Origin: Desulfovibrio sp.
GTDB taxonomy: Bacteria; Desulfobacterota; Desulfovibrionia; Desulfovibrionales; Desulfovibrionaceae
Length of the DNA stretch: 56,859 nucleotides
Direction of reading: 5' to 3'
Assembly: GCF_014803725.1 (NCBI RefSeq)
Contig: NZ_JAAVBE010000016.1
Coordinates: 1 to 56,859, forward strand
A model generated the notes under the pieces. That model was not told the DNA's origin. It ran no database searches and saw nothing but the letters and a program-made list of their open reading frames with translations. Shown here one piece after another: positions 24,719-33,265 of this stretch; within the stretch, counting starts at the first letter, position 1, and every line of letters starts with the position of its first letter. Made by a program: the position numbers and the translations under genes.

Positions 24719-25011
24719 CCGGGCACATTCTTGTTAAAGTCGTCGATGAAGGCTTTGGAAGGCATGGCCTCACGGATTACCGGCCTGCCATGTAAAATTT
24801 CAAATAATAATATCAGGCCACGCGCACCGATTTTACCGGCATGACCTTCCCGTAAGTCCCCAGTCCCACACAGGCGTACAAGTTGGCCCTCAAGGAAGGA
24901 CTGTAATGCGAGCCCAGAGTCTGCGGGTATGTTATCGCTCTCATACCCAACGGGATCTTGGTTATCCAGTTCAACTACAACCATATTCCTTGGAAGATTG
25001 TTGGTTGGCAT
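24715..25011 (-). CDS. Unknown protein after Mor
   Basis: The product has 98 residues from MPTNNLPRNMVVVELDNQDP; ATG 25011 lies inside the end of the Mor gene (41-base overlap). Features include PADSGLALQSFLEGQLVRLC and a C-terminal KAFIDDFNKNVPG. No family is recognised. It is the last gene of the middle operon. Confidence 0.6.
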   Translation of the reverse strand: MPTNNLPRNMVVVELDNQDPVGYESDNIPADSGLALQSFLEGQLVRLCGTGDLREGHAGKIGARGLILLFEILHGRPVIREAMPSKAFIDDFNKNVPG

Positions 25012-25402
25012 TCGCCATAGCTCCTGCGTTAAATATTTCGAGGAGGCTGCCCTGGCGGGCGCTGTGTCGTGCTGACTTGGCCAGATATTCCACATAGCGC
25101 TGCGTCACGTCAAGGCGCAGGGCAATTTCCCGCTCTGACATGCCCCTGGCGAGCATGTCGAGGATCTTGCCCTTGCGCGGGCCTTCCTTGCGTCGGTTGG
25201 GCGTGACGATGATCTCGCCGCCATAGACCTGCGCCAGCTTGCGCAGGGCCGCGAGCCCGATGATCCTGGCGAGCTCGCCGCCCTCGTCCGGCACCTTGGG
25301 CACATAGAGCGTCACGCCGCCCCGCGTGCGGCACAGAGCGTGCGCCGCGTCGTTACCAATAAGGCCCGCAAGCTCGCCCCAGCTTATCCAGCACGCGCCC
25401 AT
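24971..25402 (-). CDS. mor: Mor transcription activator family protein
   Basis: This 143-residue protein has an N-terminal dimerisation part (GELAGLIGNDAAHALCRTRG, LYVPKVPDEGG) and a C-terminal helix-turn-helix (ILDMLARGMSEREIALRLDV, TQRYVEYLAKSA). This is the Mu Mor/C activator fold. It would turn on middle or late transcription. Only one Mor/C-like gene is visible, so it may do both jobs. It overlaps GemA's stop by one base. Confidence 0.9.
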   Translation of the reverse strand: MGACWISWGELAGLIGNDAAHALCRTRGGVTLYVPKVPDEGGELARIIGLAALRKLAQVYGGEIIVTPNRRKEGPRKGKILDMLARGMSEREIALRLDVTQRYVEYLAKSARHSARQGSLLEIFNAGAMANANQQSSKEYGCS

Positions 25403-25986
25403 TAGTATACCTGCCTGCCGTGGCGCCTGGCGTCCCGCGTCAGGGCTGCGATGACGCCGCGCAACTGCTCGGGCGTGGCCTGGTCAAGGGAGCGCGTAAC
25501 GCCGCCAGATTGCTTTTTGAGGATGCTGACGGCATAAGCCCAGGGCATGTCCGTGCCCTCCACGCGGCCCTTTTCGGCAAGCTGCGCCTCGATTTTTTGC
25601 ATGAGCTTTTTGCGGCCCTGCCCCGTGTCGTCCTTGGCAAGCGTGGCCGGCACCGTGCGCTTGCGGCTCGTCCCGCGCCGCGCGTGGCCGCGCTTGGGGC
25701 GGAAACCGTAGGCGCGCAACTCAAAGACCATGCGCTGCAAGCCCTCACCGTCCAGGTGCGCGGCCGAGCTGACGCCAAAGTTGCCCTCAAGCATGGCGCG
25801 GTATTCCGCGTCTGTGAGGCCGAGTTGCTTTTTCGCCACGTGGATCTTGGCCAGGAGCGCCTTGCGCATTTCCTCGGAGACCGTCCCGCGTTTACGGCGT
25901 GGCGCCGGGGGCCGCTTGGGCGCAGCCTGGGCTGGGGCCGCTTGCGGCTCCCGGGGGCCGGAAAAGTGGATCACTCGGGCGCACAT
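25402..25986 (-). CDS. gemA: GemA (Mu gp16) regulatory protein
   Basis: The product has 194 residues from MCARVIHFSGP. After a Pro/Ala/Lys-rich linker the core reads LLAKIHVAKKQLGLTDAEYR, MLEGNFGVSSAAHLDGEGLQ, and MPWAYAVSILKKQSGGV with the C-terminal TPEQLRGVIAALTRDARRHG. This is the GemA family (Mu gp16), reported to modulate host gene expression and DNA supercoiling. It is directly followed by Mor. Confidence 0.88.
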   Translation of the reverse strand: MCARVIHFSGPREPQAAPAQAAPKRPPAPRRKRGTVSEEMRKALLAKIHVAKKQLGLTDAEYRAMLEGNFGVSSAAHLDGEGLQRMVFELRAYGFRPKRGHARRGTSRKRTVPATLAKDDTGQGRKKLMQKIEAQLAEKGRVEGTDMPWAYAVSILKKQSGGVTRSLDQATPEQLRGVIAALTRDARRHGRQVY

Positions 25987-25988
25987 GG

Positions 25989-26318
25989 CTAGGCCTCCTG
26001 CTTGGGTACTGTGGGCCATTCCGCCCACATGTCCCCCACGGTGAGGGGGCAGGTTCTGTTATTTTCCCCGTAATCCGGCCAGCGGGACTCCCATTCCCAG
26101 CCAACAAAGACCGGCGTGTCACTCCCATCGAAAGCCTCTACGGGCTGTAGCGTATAGCCCTGGTCTCTTACTTTTTCTTCGCCATGCGGGCGCAGGAGAT
26201 AGACCGTCCGAAGCTCCGGGATGAGATCCCATCCCTTGTCATACAGGAGTTCCTTGATGGAGTGCGGGCGCGTCTCGAGGGTGCCGTCGTAGGTAATCCA
26301 ATTAATGCTCGTGGTCAT
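25989..26318 (-). CDS. Unknown early protein with Trp-rich C-terminus
   Basis: This 109-residue protein contains YDGTLETRPHSIKELLYD and a Trp-rich tail (VGWEWESRWPDYGENNRTCP, VGDMWAEWPTVP). It is packed between GemA (2-base gap) and the 166-aa gene (17-base overlap). I recognise no family. Confidence 0.65.
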   Translation of the reverse strand: MTTSINWITYDGTLETRPHSIKELLYDKGWDLIPELRTVYLLRPHGEEKVRDQGYTLQPVEAFDGSDTPVFVGWEWESRWPDYGENNRTCPLTVGDMWAEWPTVPKQEA

Positions 26319-26802
26319 ATTGCGCCTCCCGGTTTTTCATCCACTGGCGGGGGCGCCCGGCTTGATACTTTGCGGGCAGGGGCGTCACGTCCTCGCAACG
26401 GGCATGCCAGCGCCGTCCGGCGGCACTGACCAGCACATACCAGCAGCCGTCATTCGCCAGGATGGGCTCGGAGTACGTCCAGCCCATAACAGGCTCGCCC
26501 ACGTCAAGTTCGCCCTCGCCCGGAAGCCACACGCGCACGCGCATGTCCGCGCAGATCTCCGGGCGCGGCGTGGGCTCAAGCGGGCCCGCAGCCAGCAGGC
26601 CCGCCATAAATTCCGCGAGCCGGGCGCGATCCATGTACAGAGGCGCGCCGTCAACACCATCATGCCAGCGCCTGTTTACGCGCACACGCCACGCACCTTC
26701 CGGGCCACCGTAAATTTCGGCCGGCGAAAGCTGGATGCGCACGGGCTTGCCGTCCACGCGCAATACGCAAGAGACCGGGAAGCGGCGCGGGTCAGGCCTC
26801 AT
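26302..26802 (-). CDS. Unknown early protein
   Basis: The product has 166 residues from MRPDPRRFPVSCVLRVDG; ATG 26802 overlaps the upstream stop (ATGA). The sequence looks beta-rich: GAWRVRVNRRWHDGVDGAPL, then CWYVLVSAAGRRWHARCEDV. No domain recognised. The position suggests an accessory early or middle function. Confidence 0.65.
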   Translation of the reverse strand: MRPDPRRFPVSCVLRVDGKPVRIQLSPAEIYGGPEGAWRVRVNRRWHDGVDGAPLYMDRARLAEFMAGLLAAGPLEPTPRPEICADMRVRVWLPGEGELDVGEPVMGWTYSEPILANDGCWYVLVSAAGRRWHARCEDVTPLPAKYQAGRPRQWMKNREAQYDHEH

Positions 26803-27443
26803 AGCGCGTTCCACTCGCTTTCTTCAGCCTCGGTGCTCCCGCGCAGCCGTGCCCAACACTTAGGGCAGCGGTAGTCATTGGTGGGGCGTCCGCAGTCATG
26901 GCAACGCCGCTTTGTGCCGTGGCCGTATTGACGGATGCCGCCGCGGGGCAGCATCTCGGGGGCGATGGGCTTAGGCTCCGCATAGCCCGCGGCCGTGGCC
27001 GCGCCCTCGCCAAAAGCCAAGAGCAGGAGGCGCCGCACAGAGCGCAAGCTATCTGCGATGTAGTAATACGGCCCCGAGGGGCCATTGCGGCGCACGAGGT
27101 GGAGCGGGCGCCCTTTGCGCCCTATGCACTCGCCCGCGCGGTTGATGTAGTAGCCATCGAGGCCCGGGAGCGGCACAAAGCCCTCGGGGATTGCCTTGAC
27201 TTCTTTTTCCATGTGCTCGGGGGCTGGCGCGGCGGTCACGGGCTCCGGCTCGGGCGCCGGCTTGGGCTCCGGCGGCCACGCCAGGGCAATAAGCTCCCGG
27301 GGCGTCAGGCGCACCAGGACGCCGCCGCGCGAAAGCACATAGCGCGTCCCTCGCCTGCCAAGCTCATAGCCCGAGGACTTGCGCAGCCTGCCGCGCTCGG
27401 AGACCTGATAGCCCGGATAGCCGGGTACGTCCCGCCACTCCAT
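26799..27443 (-). CDS. NUMOD4-like and zinc-ribbon early protein
   Basis: This is a 214-residue protein. The N-terminus MEWRDVPGYPGYQVSERGRL is a NUMOD4-like motif (W-x-x-vpgyegyY.vS..GrvrS), and a second similar block occurs at about residues 92-113 (LPGLDGYYINRAGECIGRKG). The C-terminus has a zinc-ribbon pattern, CHDCGRPTNDYRCPKCW. NUMOD4 modules normally accompany HNH homing nucleases, but no HNH is visible here. It is probably a DNA-binding protein. Confidence 0.65.
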   Translation of the reverse strand: MEWRDVPGYPGYQVSERGRLRKSSGYELGRRGTRYVLSRGGVLVRLTPRELIALAWPPEPKPAPEPEPVTAAPAPEHMEKEVKAIPEGFVPLPGLDGYYINRAGECIGRKGRPLHLVRRNGPSGPYYYIADSLRSVRRLLLLAFGEGAATAAGYAEPKPIAPEMLPRGGIRQYGHGTKRRCHDCGRPTNDYRCPKCWARLRGSTEAEESEWNAL

Positions 27444-27446
27444 GAC

Positions 27447-27647
27447 TTAGCTCTCCTGCGCCCGCTTCCGGGGCGCCCCGGCCGCGTTGAGCGCGTCCAG
27501 CATGACTTTCACCATGGCCTGCGTTTTTTCTATCGGCCGTTTGCCCTGATGGACAAAGCAAACCAAGCTGTCGTCCGAAAGGTCTTTAATAAACCAGGCA
27601 TCAGCCTGGGAGCGGCGCAGGATAAAGCGTTGCGGATGTCCGGCCAT
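27447..27647 (-). CDS. Small unknown early protein
   Basis: The product has 66 residues from MAGHPQRFILRRSQADAWFI. It reads like a compact alpha/beta protein and has a basic C-terminus. The ATG overlaps the preceding gene's stop by one base. Unknown function. Confidence 0.6.
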   Translation of the reverse strand: MAGHPQRFILRRSQADAWFIKDLSDDSLVCFVHQGKRPIEKTQAMVKVMLDALNAAGAPRKRAQES

Positions 27648-27865
27648 TAGTCCTCCTCGTCCTTCTGGACTTTGATGGCGTGGCCGCAATGGGGGCATTC
27701 CGTAGGCTTTGGGGTCTCGTATGAGTACGCGCCAAAGAACGCGTAAAGGAGGGCGACGATCAAAAAGCCCTCCGAGTCCAGCATCCCCGCGGCGAGCACC
27801 ATAAGCGCCGTCACCGCATGGTGGGCACAGGTGACAATCACAAAGGCTTCCAGCTCGGGCTTCAT
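27647..27865 (-). CDS. Small membrane protein with a C-terminal zinc motif
   Basis: This 72-residue protein has two hydrophobic helices (about residues 8-28 and 32-46) and a CPHCGH motif near the C-terminus. Unknown function; membrane location is predicted from hydrophobicity only. Confidence 0.6.
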   Translation of the reverse strand: MKPELEAFVIVTCAHHAVTALMVLAAGMLDSEGFLIVALLYAFFGAYSYETPKPTECPHCGHAIKVQKDEED

Positions 27866-27891
27866 TCTTCTTTTCCTTGGCTGCTCGTCAG

Positions 27892-27913
27892 GTCCGGCGC
27901 GCCACCGCCGGAC
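27892..27913. repeat. Inverted repeat in an early-operon gap
   Basis: GTCCGGCG and CGCCGGAC arms with a 6-base loop lie in the 86-base gap between the small membrane-protein gene and the 54-aa gene. It may attenuate or process the early transcript. Confidence 0.45.
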
Positions 27914-27951
27914 GACCGCGCCGCCCTTGGATCGGGCGGGCGGTTTCGCTG

Positions 27952-28116
27952 TTAGTCCTCGTCAGGGGCGTGGTCGCTGTCGCCGGTCAACCAGTCCAGC
28001 ATGTCCATAAGGCCCTGCTCATAGGACATGCCGGGATAGCGGGTGCCTCCGTCAATGCCCTGGCTGGCCCAGTTCCACACGCGGGCGATCTCTCCCTCGC
28101 TCCTTACGATGTTCAC
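27952..28116 (-). CDS. Short acidic protein downstream of HU
   Basis: This 54-residue frame starts at GTG 28116, overlapping the HU stop (GTGA). It reads IVRSEGEIARVWNWASQGID and ends DHAPDEDY-like with an acidic tail. Operon packing and the 4-base overlap are the main support. Unknown function. Confidence 0.6.
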   Translation of the reverse strand: MNIVRSEGEIARVWNWASQGIDGGTRYPGMSYEQGLMDMLDWLTGDSDHAPDED

Positions 28117-28409
28117 GGCCGGCCTCCGTTGAGGGCGGTCTTGAGGTCCTTGCCGGCCTGGAAGCGCACCACAACGCAGGCCGGGATTTCCACGGGATCG
28201 CCCGTACGCGGGTTGCGGCCGGTGCGGGCGCGGCGCTTTTTGGGCTCGAGCTTGCCGCCGGCCAGCGGCACGGACTCGCCCCTGGCCAGGGCGTCCTTCA
28301 CCGTCTCGGCAAGAACGCGTAGGAAGTCCTCGGTATCGGCCTTGCTGACGCTTTTGTCATAGCGGCTGCGCCGAAAGGTCAAAGAGTCCACAAGTTCAGC
28401 CTTGGTCAT
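28113..28409 (-). CDS. HU/IHF family DNA-binding protein
   Basis: This 98-residue protein has the HU fold signature: MTKAELVDSLTFRR, then GESVPLAGGKLEPKKRRARTGRNPRTGDPVEIPA and VVRFQAGKDLK. A phage-encoded HU/IHF-like protein would help assemble the transposase synaptic complex, as host HU and IHF do for Mu. That functional link is inferred. It overlaps the 74-aa gene's stop by 4 bases. Confidence 0.93.
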   Translation of the reverse strand: MTKAELVDSLTFRRSRYDKSVSKADTEDFLRVLAETVKDALARGESVPLAGGKLEPKKRRARTGRNPRTGDPVEIPACVVVRFQAGKDLKTALNGGRP

Positions 28410-28630
28410 TGCTTGACCTCCGTAATCGGGTTTCTGCCTTCCATTTCCTTCGCAGTTTCGTTCAGGATCGCTGCCACTGCGTCATGGAGTTTCTTGCCCG
28501 CTGCATCGCCAAGCGGTTGCAGCCACTTTTTAAAGGCCGTCTGCGTGAGGATGTGGCCGTTATCGGTAAACTTGACCATGATCACCACATCCTGGTGCCC
28601 AAAGACAGCATTATCGCATTTCACTTCCAC
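28406..28630 (-). CDS. Small unknown early protein
   Basis: This 74-residue protein reads VVIMVKFTDNGHILTQTAFK, then KKLHDAVAAILNETAKEMEG. It is located between gam (1-base gap) and HU. No family recognised. Confidence 0.6.
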   Translation of the reverse strand: MEVKCDNAVFGHQDVVIMVKFTDNGHILTQTAFKKWLQPLGDAAGKKLHDAVAAILNETAKEMEGRNPITEVKQ

Positions 28631-28631
28631 C

Positions 28632-29144
28632 CTACGCCCCCTCCGGCACGGGCTCGCGCGGAATGTCCACGAAAAAGTCGTCCGTCTGCTTGATTTTCAG
28701 CCCCACCAGGGCAAGGCGCTCCTCCGGCCAGCCAAGCAACACGGCCTTGGCAAGGCTCTCCTTGACCATGATGCCCTCGGCCAAGCCAAGCTCGCGCAGG
28801 CGCGCCAGCGAAGCCTCCACCGTAACGCCGTTCTGCTGTGCGATGCTCGGCATCGACATGCGGAAGCCGATTTTCCCGGCGCCAAGGTCAAGAGTTTTGC
28901 CGTCCGTAAACAGTTCCTCTTTGCGCAGTTTGGCCCAGGTGCAGAGAGCCTTTTCCAGATCCTTGTAGCGATCCCGCAGCCCCGCCGCCTTCTGCGCGGC
29001 CTCGGCCTTGGCGCGGTCGATTTTTTCCTTCAGCTCCACCTCAATGAGGGTCAGTTCGCGGTCAATGCCGGCCATATCCGCCACGGCCTCCGTAGCGTCA
29101 TTTTTGTCTGTCACCACAAAGGCCCTCACAACGCGCCGTGCCAT
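28632..29144 (-). CDS. gam: Host-nuclease inhibitor Gam family protein
   Basis: This is a 170-residue protein. Its helical N-terminal region (MAGIDRELTLIEVELKEKID) and the section LEKALCTWAKLRKEELFTDG then GKTLDLGAGKIGFRMSMPSI are typical of Mu Gam. Gam binds DNA ends and blocks exonucleases such as RecBCD. The early position matches Mu. Confidence 0.92.
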   Translation of the reverse strand: MARRVVRAFVVTDKNDATEAVADMAGIDRELTLIEVELKEKIDRAKAEAAQKAAGLRDRYKDLEKALCTWAKLRKEELFTDGKTLDLGAGKIGFRMSMPSIAQQNGVTVEASLARLRELGLAEGIMVKESLAKAVLLGWPEERLALVGLKIKQTDDFFVDIPREPVPEGA

Positions 29145-29146
29145 GC

Positions 29147-29323
29147 CTATGCCTCCTCGACCGTTTCCTGCGGCCTGTAGTACGCCTCCAGCGCGGCCGC
29201 GCTTTCGGCCACGTCCTCAAGGTTGATCCGCGCCAGGCGGATAATCTCGTAGTCCTGTTCCGGCAGCCGCCCGGCCAGTTCGCCGAGACGGGCGCTTATG
29301 CTGCGGATCTTCTCATGCAACAT
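29147..29323 (-). CDS. Small helical early protein
   Basis: The product has 58 residues from MLHEKIRSISARLGELAGRL. It is acidic and probably all-helical. It overlaps the preceding HTH gene by 11 bases and lies 2 bases before gam. Unknown function. Confidence 0.6.
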   Translation of the reverse strand: MLHEKIRSISARLGELAGRLPEQDYEIIRLARINLEDVAESAAALEAYYRPQETVEEA

Positions 29324-29702
29324 GTCTTTCTCCTGTATTCTTGGGGTTGAAATGCCGGCAGCCGTTGCGGCAGGCCCGGTAAACACTCACGGCCAGCGGA
29401 GACGCGCTCACAAAGGGCTTGCCCTGCTCCTCCTGGCATTGCGCCGCCGAGATCATGCCCAGGGCCGGGCAGGCCAGTATCTCGGCCATCAGCATGGCGC
29501 GCACGCGGCCGGCCAGGAAGTCCAGCGAGGCGGCGTACCTGGCATTAATGACGCGGGAGACAAGGGCGGGACTTACCTTGATGCTCACGGCCACCTGGCG
29601 GATGCTCCGGGCATCGCAGGCTTCCGCAAGCCGCAAGATCCAGTCCGGCGCAGCCGCGCCCCAGGCAGCCCGCGCCCGCTCCACGGCGCCCCCGGCCCTC
29701 AT
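29313..29702 (-). CDS. HTH domain early regulator
   Basis: This 129-residue protein contains a central helix-turn-helix (ARSIRQVAVSIKVSPALVSR, VINARYAASL). A C-terminal Cys-containing tail (CRNGCRHFNP) follows. It sits between the winged-helix protein and gam. It probably binds DNA; the targets are unknown. Confidence 0.7.
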   Translation of the reverse strand: MRAGGAVERARAAWGAAAPDWILRLAEACDARSIRQVAVSIKVSPALVSRVINARYAASLDFLAGRVRAMLMAEILACPALGMISAAQCQEEQGKPFVSASPLAVSVYRACRNGCRHFNPKNTGERHVA

Positions 29703-30313
29703 GCCGCGCCCTCGGCCGCGTCAACGGCCTCCTGGAGCGTCTGCCCGGCCATGATCTTGCCCGTGTTAGGGTCGTAGAGTTGCTTGACGTGCAATATCTG
29801 CGGAGCCTTTGGGCCGGTATCCTTGACAAGGCGGTAGGGCTCGCCACGTTTTTGCGGGGAGCGCAGGTAGCCGCCCCGCGCAAGCCAGGTACAATAGGAC
29901 GCCGCCGTGGCCATCTTGAGGGTGAACCCGGCCATTGCCGCATTGGCCACAAGATCTCGCGCGCTAAACTCCCGGAGCACGCGCATTGCGCGCCACATGG
30001 CCTGTTGTGCCGGTTCCGGCACCACGCTCCCGTCTCTGCGTACGCGCGGGGCCTCCACGCCCATGTCCTGCACAAGGGTATAAGTGGCATGTTCGCCGAT
30101 TCGCCCCGGCCATGCCGCCACGCGGATGATGCCCGCGTGCAGTAGGCCGCGCAGGTAATCACTTACGCTATACTTGCTCCGATCCACGCCTGCCCTGCGT
30201 GCCAAATCCGGCACGCGAAAGGTCTTGAGCTCGCGCATGGCGCGCCAGAGCTTTTCCCGCGTCGAGAGCACGCCAGCCGGGGCGAGCGTCACGGCTTTGC
30301 GCTTGCTGCTCAT
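29699..30313 (-). CDS. Winged-helix early protein
   Basis: The product has 204 residues from MSSKRKAVTLAPAGV; ATG 30313 overlaps the MuB stop by 4 bases. Two similar helix-turn-helix-like halves are visible: LWRAMRELKTFRVPDLARRA and MWRAMRVLREFSARDLVANA, suggesting an internal duplication. A C-terminal tail follows. It lies next to the transposition genes and may regulate or assist them. Confidence 0.72.
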   Translation of the reverse strand: MSSKRKAVTLAPAGVLSTREKLWRAMRELKTFRVPDLARRAGVDRSKYSVSDYLRGLLHAGIIRVAAWPGRIGEHATYTLVQDMGVEAPRVRRDGSVVPEPAQQAMWRAMRVLREFSARDLVANAAMAGFTLKMATAASYCTWLARGGYLRSPQKRGEPYRLVKDTGPKAPQILHVKQLYDPNTGKIMAGQTLQEAVDAAEGAA

Positions 30314-31053
30314 GCCCGCCCCCGCACCGGCGCCTCGCCCGTGTACATGGGGCGCTTGCCCCACTCGGTGAGGCCCATGGACTTTTTGCCCAGGCCGAGG
30401 CCGGCCTGCTGCGCCCGCTCGAGGTTGACGCAAATACGGCGCGCCACGCCCTTGCTCACCTCGTGGATCTTCGTGAGCAGGTCGTCCTCGATTGCCACCT
30501 TGTCGCAGTACAGGTCGCGCAGAGCCCGGGCATCCGCCATGGTGGCGTACTGCGCCGGAATCCACTCCAGGACGCGGTTGTGGATACGCTCCCACCGCGC
30601 GAGGCCCGCGGGCAGGTGTTCCTCGCCAATAAGCAGGATGGCCGCGCCCGAGGCTTCGTAGATGTCCCGCACTATCTCAATGCTGGACTTGGCTACCAGG
30701 TGGTCACATTCGTCCACGATCAGCGGACGGCCGCTGGCGGCAAGCTGCGCCGCCACCTGGTCTTCCATGTCGTAGATGGTCTTCGCCGGGACAATGCCCA
30801 TGACCTTCAGGACGGCCTGATAGACGGCCTTGCGCGTCCAGCTTGACTTGGCCTGGACGTAGTAGGCTTGCAACTGCATGGCAGCCACGGCCGCCGCCGT
30901 GGACTTGCCAAGGCCGGAGGGGCCGTAGAGGACGACGATGCCCGGCAGGTGCGCGGGGCGCTTCACGGCGCCCTGGAGCGCCGAGACCGTGAGGCCCACG
31001 TTTGCGAGCGGCGCCTTGCCGCCCAGGTTGACAATCTGCTTTGACTCTGCCAT
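30310..31053 (-). CDS. MuB-like AAA ATPase, transposition target protein
   Basis: This 247-residue protein has Walker A GPSGLGKST (residues 44-52) and Walker B PLIVDECDHL (110-119). The protein delivers transposition targets and activates the MuA transposase in Mu. It follows the transposase gene directly and precedes the winged-helix gene. Confidence 0.93.
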   Translation of the reverse strand: MAESKQIVNLGGKAPLANVGLTVSALQGAVKRPAHLPGIVVLYGPSGLGKSTAAAVAAMQLQAYYVQAKSSWTRKAVYQAVLKVMGIVPAKTIYDMEDQVAAQLAASGRPLIVDECDHLVAKSSIEIVRDIYEASGAAILLIGEEHLPAGLARWERIHNRVLEWIPAQYATMADARALRDLYCDKVAIEDDLLTKIHEVSKGVARRICVNLERAQQAGLGLGKKSMGLTEWGKRPMYTGEAPVRGRA

Positions 31054-31110
31054 TGTTGAGTCCTCCTGTTTTTGGCGGGGTGCGTTGGTAGTGCGGCGCG
31101 CCCCGCGTTT

Positions 31111-33264
31111 TTATTGGTTGACGGCCCGGAGGGGTTCCGGGTCGATCAGGGCAAAGCCCCGAAATTCGTTAGATTCCGTATAGATTTGCAGCCACTCCAC
31201 CTGGTCCGCTGGCAGACTTTCGCCCGCGTCCTGGCGCGCCTTGAGGCGTTTCCATAGGGCATACTTTTCTTGCGGGTGCTCGGGCAGCCAATGCTCGGCC
31301 TCGGCCTGCGCCATGGTGGCGCGGGCAAGCTCCAGCGCCGCGGCCACGTCAACACCCGGGGGCAGGCTTGCCGGCTCTTCCACCGCCTTGACCGCCTGCG
31401 CCGCGGCCTCCAAGGCGTCGCTCTCATGCTCCACCACTTCCGGCGCGGCCGGTGTTGACGCCTCCTCAATGGCGCGGGCGCGATCCTGGTACATTGCCAT
31501 AATGTCCGCGGCCGCATGCCCGGCGCCCGTGCTCTCCGCGGCCGAGTCCAGCACCTTGCGGCCGCTGGTGATGGAGGCCATCTGCTTGCGGCGCTTGTCC
31601 CGGGCAAGCTGCATGCGTTCCTCAAGGGCAAGCCCGGAGACTTCCGTGGCCACGCCCAAAAACTCGCCATTCTCGCCAAAGATCCACGCCCGCGTCCTGT
31701 CCGTGGGGTCGACGCGCACCTGCGCGCGCTCGCCCACGTGCGGCCCCAGGGCCGCGGAGTCGTAGCGCATGCCGTCCAGGCGGATGCCCTTCTTGGTGAT
31801 TTCCCGCCAGCCGCTATCCATGAGGAGCACGTCCAGGGCGCGCTCCTGCTCGCCCGTCAAGCGGCGCACCTCGCCTTTCCACGCCTGGCGTACCTGCCAG
31901 GGCGTCTTGCCCTTGAGGCCGCTGTGGGGCTTGTGCCGGTAAACCGTGTCTGTCCAGGCATCGCAAAACTCTTGCAGCTCTTCGGGCGTGATCGCCATGG
32001 AAAGCTGGTCTTGCTCCGAGGACATCAAGCGCTTGGCGAATGTCTCGCGCTCGCGGATCTGCTGACGCGTGGCTACATTGTGCCCGAGGTAGCAGGGGCA
32101 AAGAGGGAGGAGATGGTGGCTAAACGTCCGAAAAACGCGCTCAATGGCGGGCTTCAGGCGCGGCTGGAAGGGGGGCAGGATGTCCGGGACAATGCCCAAG
32201 TCGAGAAAAAGCCCCTGCATGAAGGTACTGACAAACTCTTTGCCATTGTCAGTAACTGCAACACGCGGAACGCCCCAGTCAAGGATACAGCGGCGCGTCA
32301 GGTTCGCCACGGTGCGGCCCGTGCTCCGCTCCGCAACTTCAAACTTCACCTCGCGCGAATAGCAGTTGATGATCCCTACGATGGTGTAGCGCTTGCCGTC
32401 CGAGAGCATGAGGTCAGCGGGCGTGCCGTCGTATTCCCAGCGCGCGTTGTATTCCGTTAGGCCCTCATAGGCCACGCCCGTTGCCGACTGGTACTGGCCG
32501 CGCCACTTGTCCGGCGCCGTAATATAGGCCAGCAGGGAGCGGTGCGTTGCCTTCCAGTTGGCAATCCATGTCTGGAGCCGGCGCAGGGACGGTACCTCAA
32601 TGTCGTGGCCGTGGTGCGCCAGGGCCTCGATACGCTCGCGTATAACGGCCGCGCTGGCGTTAGGGTACTGGCGCACCATGCCCAGGATGGTGTTGATGAC
32701 CACGTCCTGCCGGTCGATGCAGCCCGCGCCGCGCATTTTTGGGGCATATTTTCCGCCGAGCGAGGCCGCGCCATCTGCCTTGGCGCTGGCGTCCCAGCGG
32801 CGCAGGGAGCTCATGCACAGCGTGGGCAGTTCCGCCCGCGTGGCCTCGGAAAGGACTATTTCCCCGGCGTTGTAGCGCCGGGCGAAGGTCTCAAGGGCCA
32901 TCGTATATGGCAGGCCCGAGTCCACCATAAAAGTGCGCGCCGCCAGTGTGGCCTCAATGCGGGCATCCGCGCGCCGCTTGGCAGCACCAGAAAGGGAGGC
33001 GAGGGAGACGTGCGCCCCCCCATTGGAGGCGCACGTGCTGCCGGAAGAGGAAGAGACCGGCAGCAAATCTTTTGCCACGCATACCTTGGCGGCAATGGCA
33101 AGGCGCGTGGGCTCGGGCATGGAGGACACAAGCCACTCATTGCCGCCGCCCTTGCCTGCACGGGTACGGCCGCACCAGCCTTCACGCTCGGCCCGCTTCA
33201 GCGCGCTCTTAACCGACACACTAAGTATATCAGCGAGCTCTCGTGTGGTGTAAGATTCTCTCAT
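31111..33264 (-). CDS. MuA-type DDE transposase
   Basis: This is a 717-residue protein. An N-terminal winged helix (TTRELADILSVSVKSALKRA) and further DNA-binding regions (to about residue 260) precede an RNase H-like DDE core with D279 (WEYDGTPAD), D339 (VTDNGKEF) and E375 (KPAIERVF). A C-terminal beta-barrel and an Ala/Glu-rich tail that would contact MuB and ClpX follow. It catalyses strand transfer at the phage ends. All three acidic residues are present, so it is predicted active. Confidence 0.96.
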   Translation of the reverse strand: MRESYTTRELADILSVSVKSALKRAEREGWCGRTRAGKGGGNEWLVSSMPEPTRLAIAAKVCVAKDLLPVSSSSGSTCASNGGAHVSLASLSGAAKRRADARIEATLAARTFMVDSGLPYTMALETFARRYNAGEIVLSEATRAELPTLCMSSLRRWDASAKADGAASLGGKYAPKMRGAGCIDRQDVVINTILGMVRQYPNASAAVIRERIEALAHHGHDIEVPSLRRLQTWIANWKATHRSLLAYITAPDKWRGQYQSATGVAYEGLTEYNARWEYDGTPADLMLSDGKRYTIVGIINCYSREVKFEVAERSTGRTVANLTRRCILDWGVPRVAVTDNGKEFVSTFMQGLFLDLGIVPDILPPFQPRLKPAIERVFRTFSHHLLPLCPCYLGHNVATRQQIRERETFAKRLMSSEQDQLSMAITPEELQEFCDAWTDTVYRHKPHSGLKGKTPWQVRQAWKGEVRRLTGEQERALDVLLMDSGWREITKKGIRLDGMRYDSAALGPHVGERAQVRVDPTDRTRAWIFGENGEFLGVATEVSGLALEERMQLARDKRRKQMASITSGRKVLDSAAESTGAGHAAADIMAMYQDRARAIEEASTPAAPEVVEHESDALEAAAQAVKAVEEPASLPPGVDVAAALELARATMAQAEAEHWLPEHPQEKYALWKRLKARQDAGESLPADQVEWLQIYTESNEFRGFALIDPEPLRAVNQ

Positions 33265-33265
33265 T

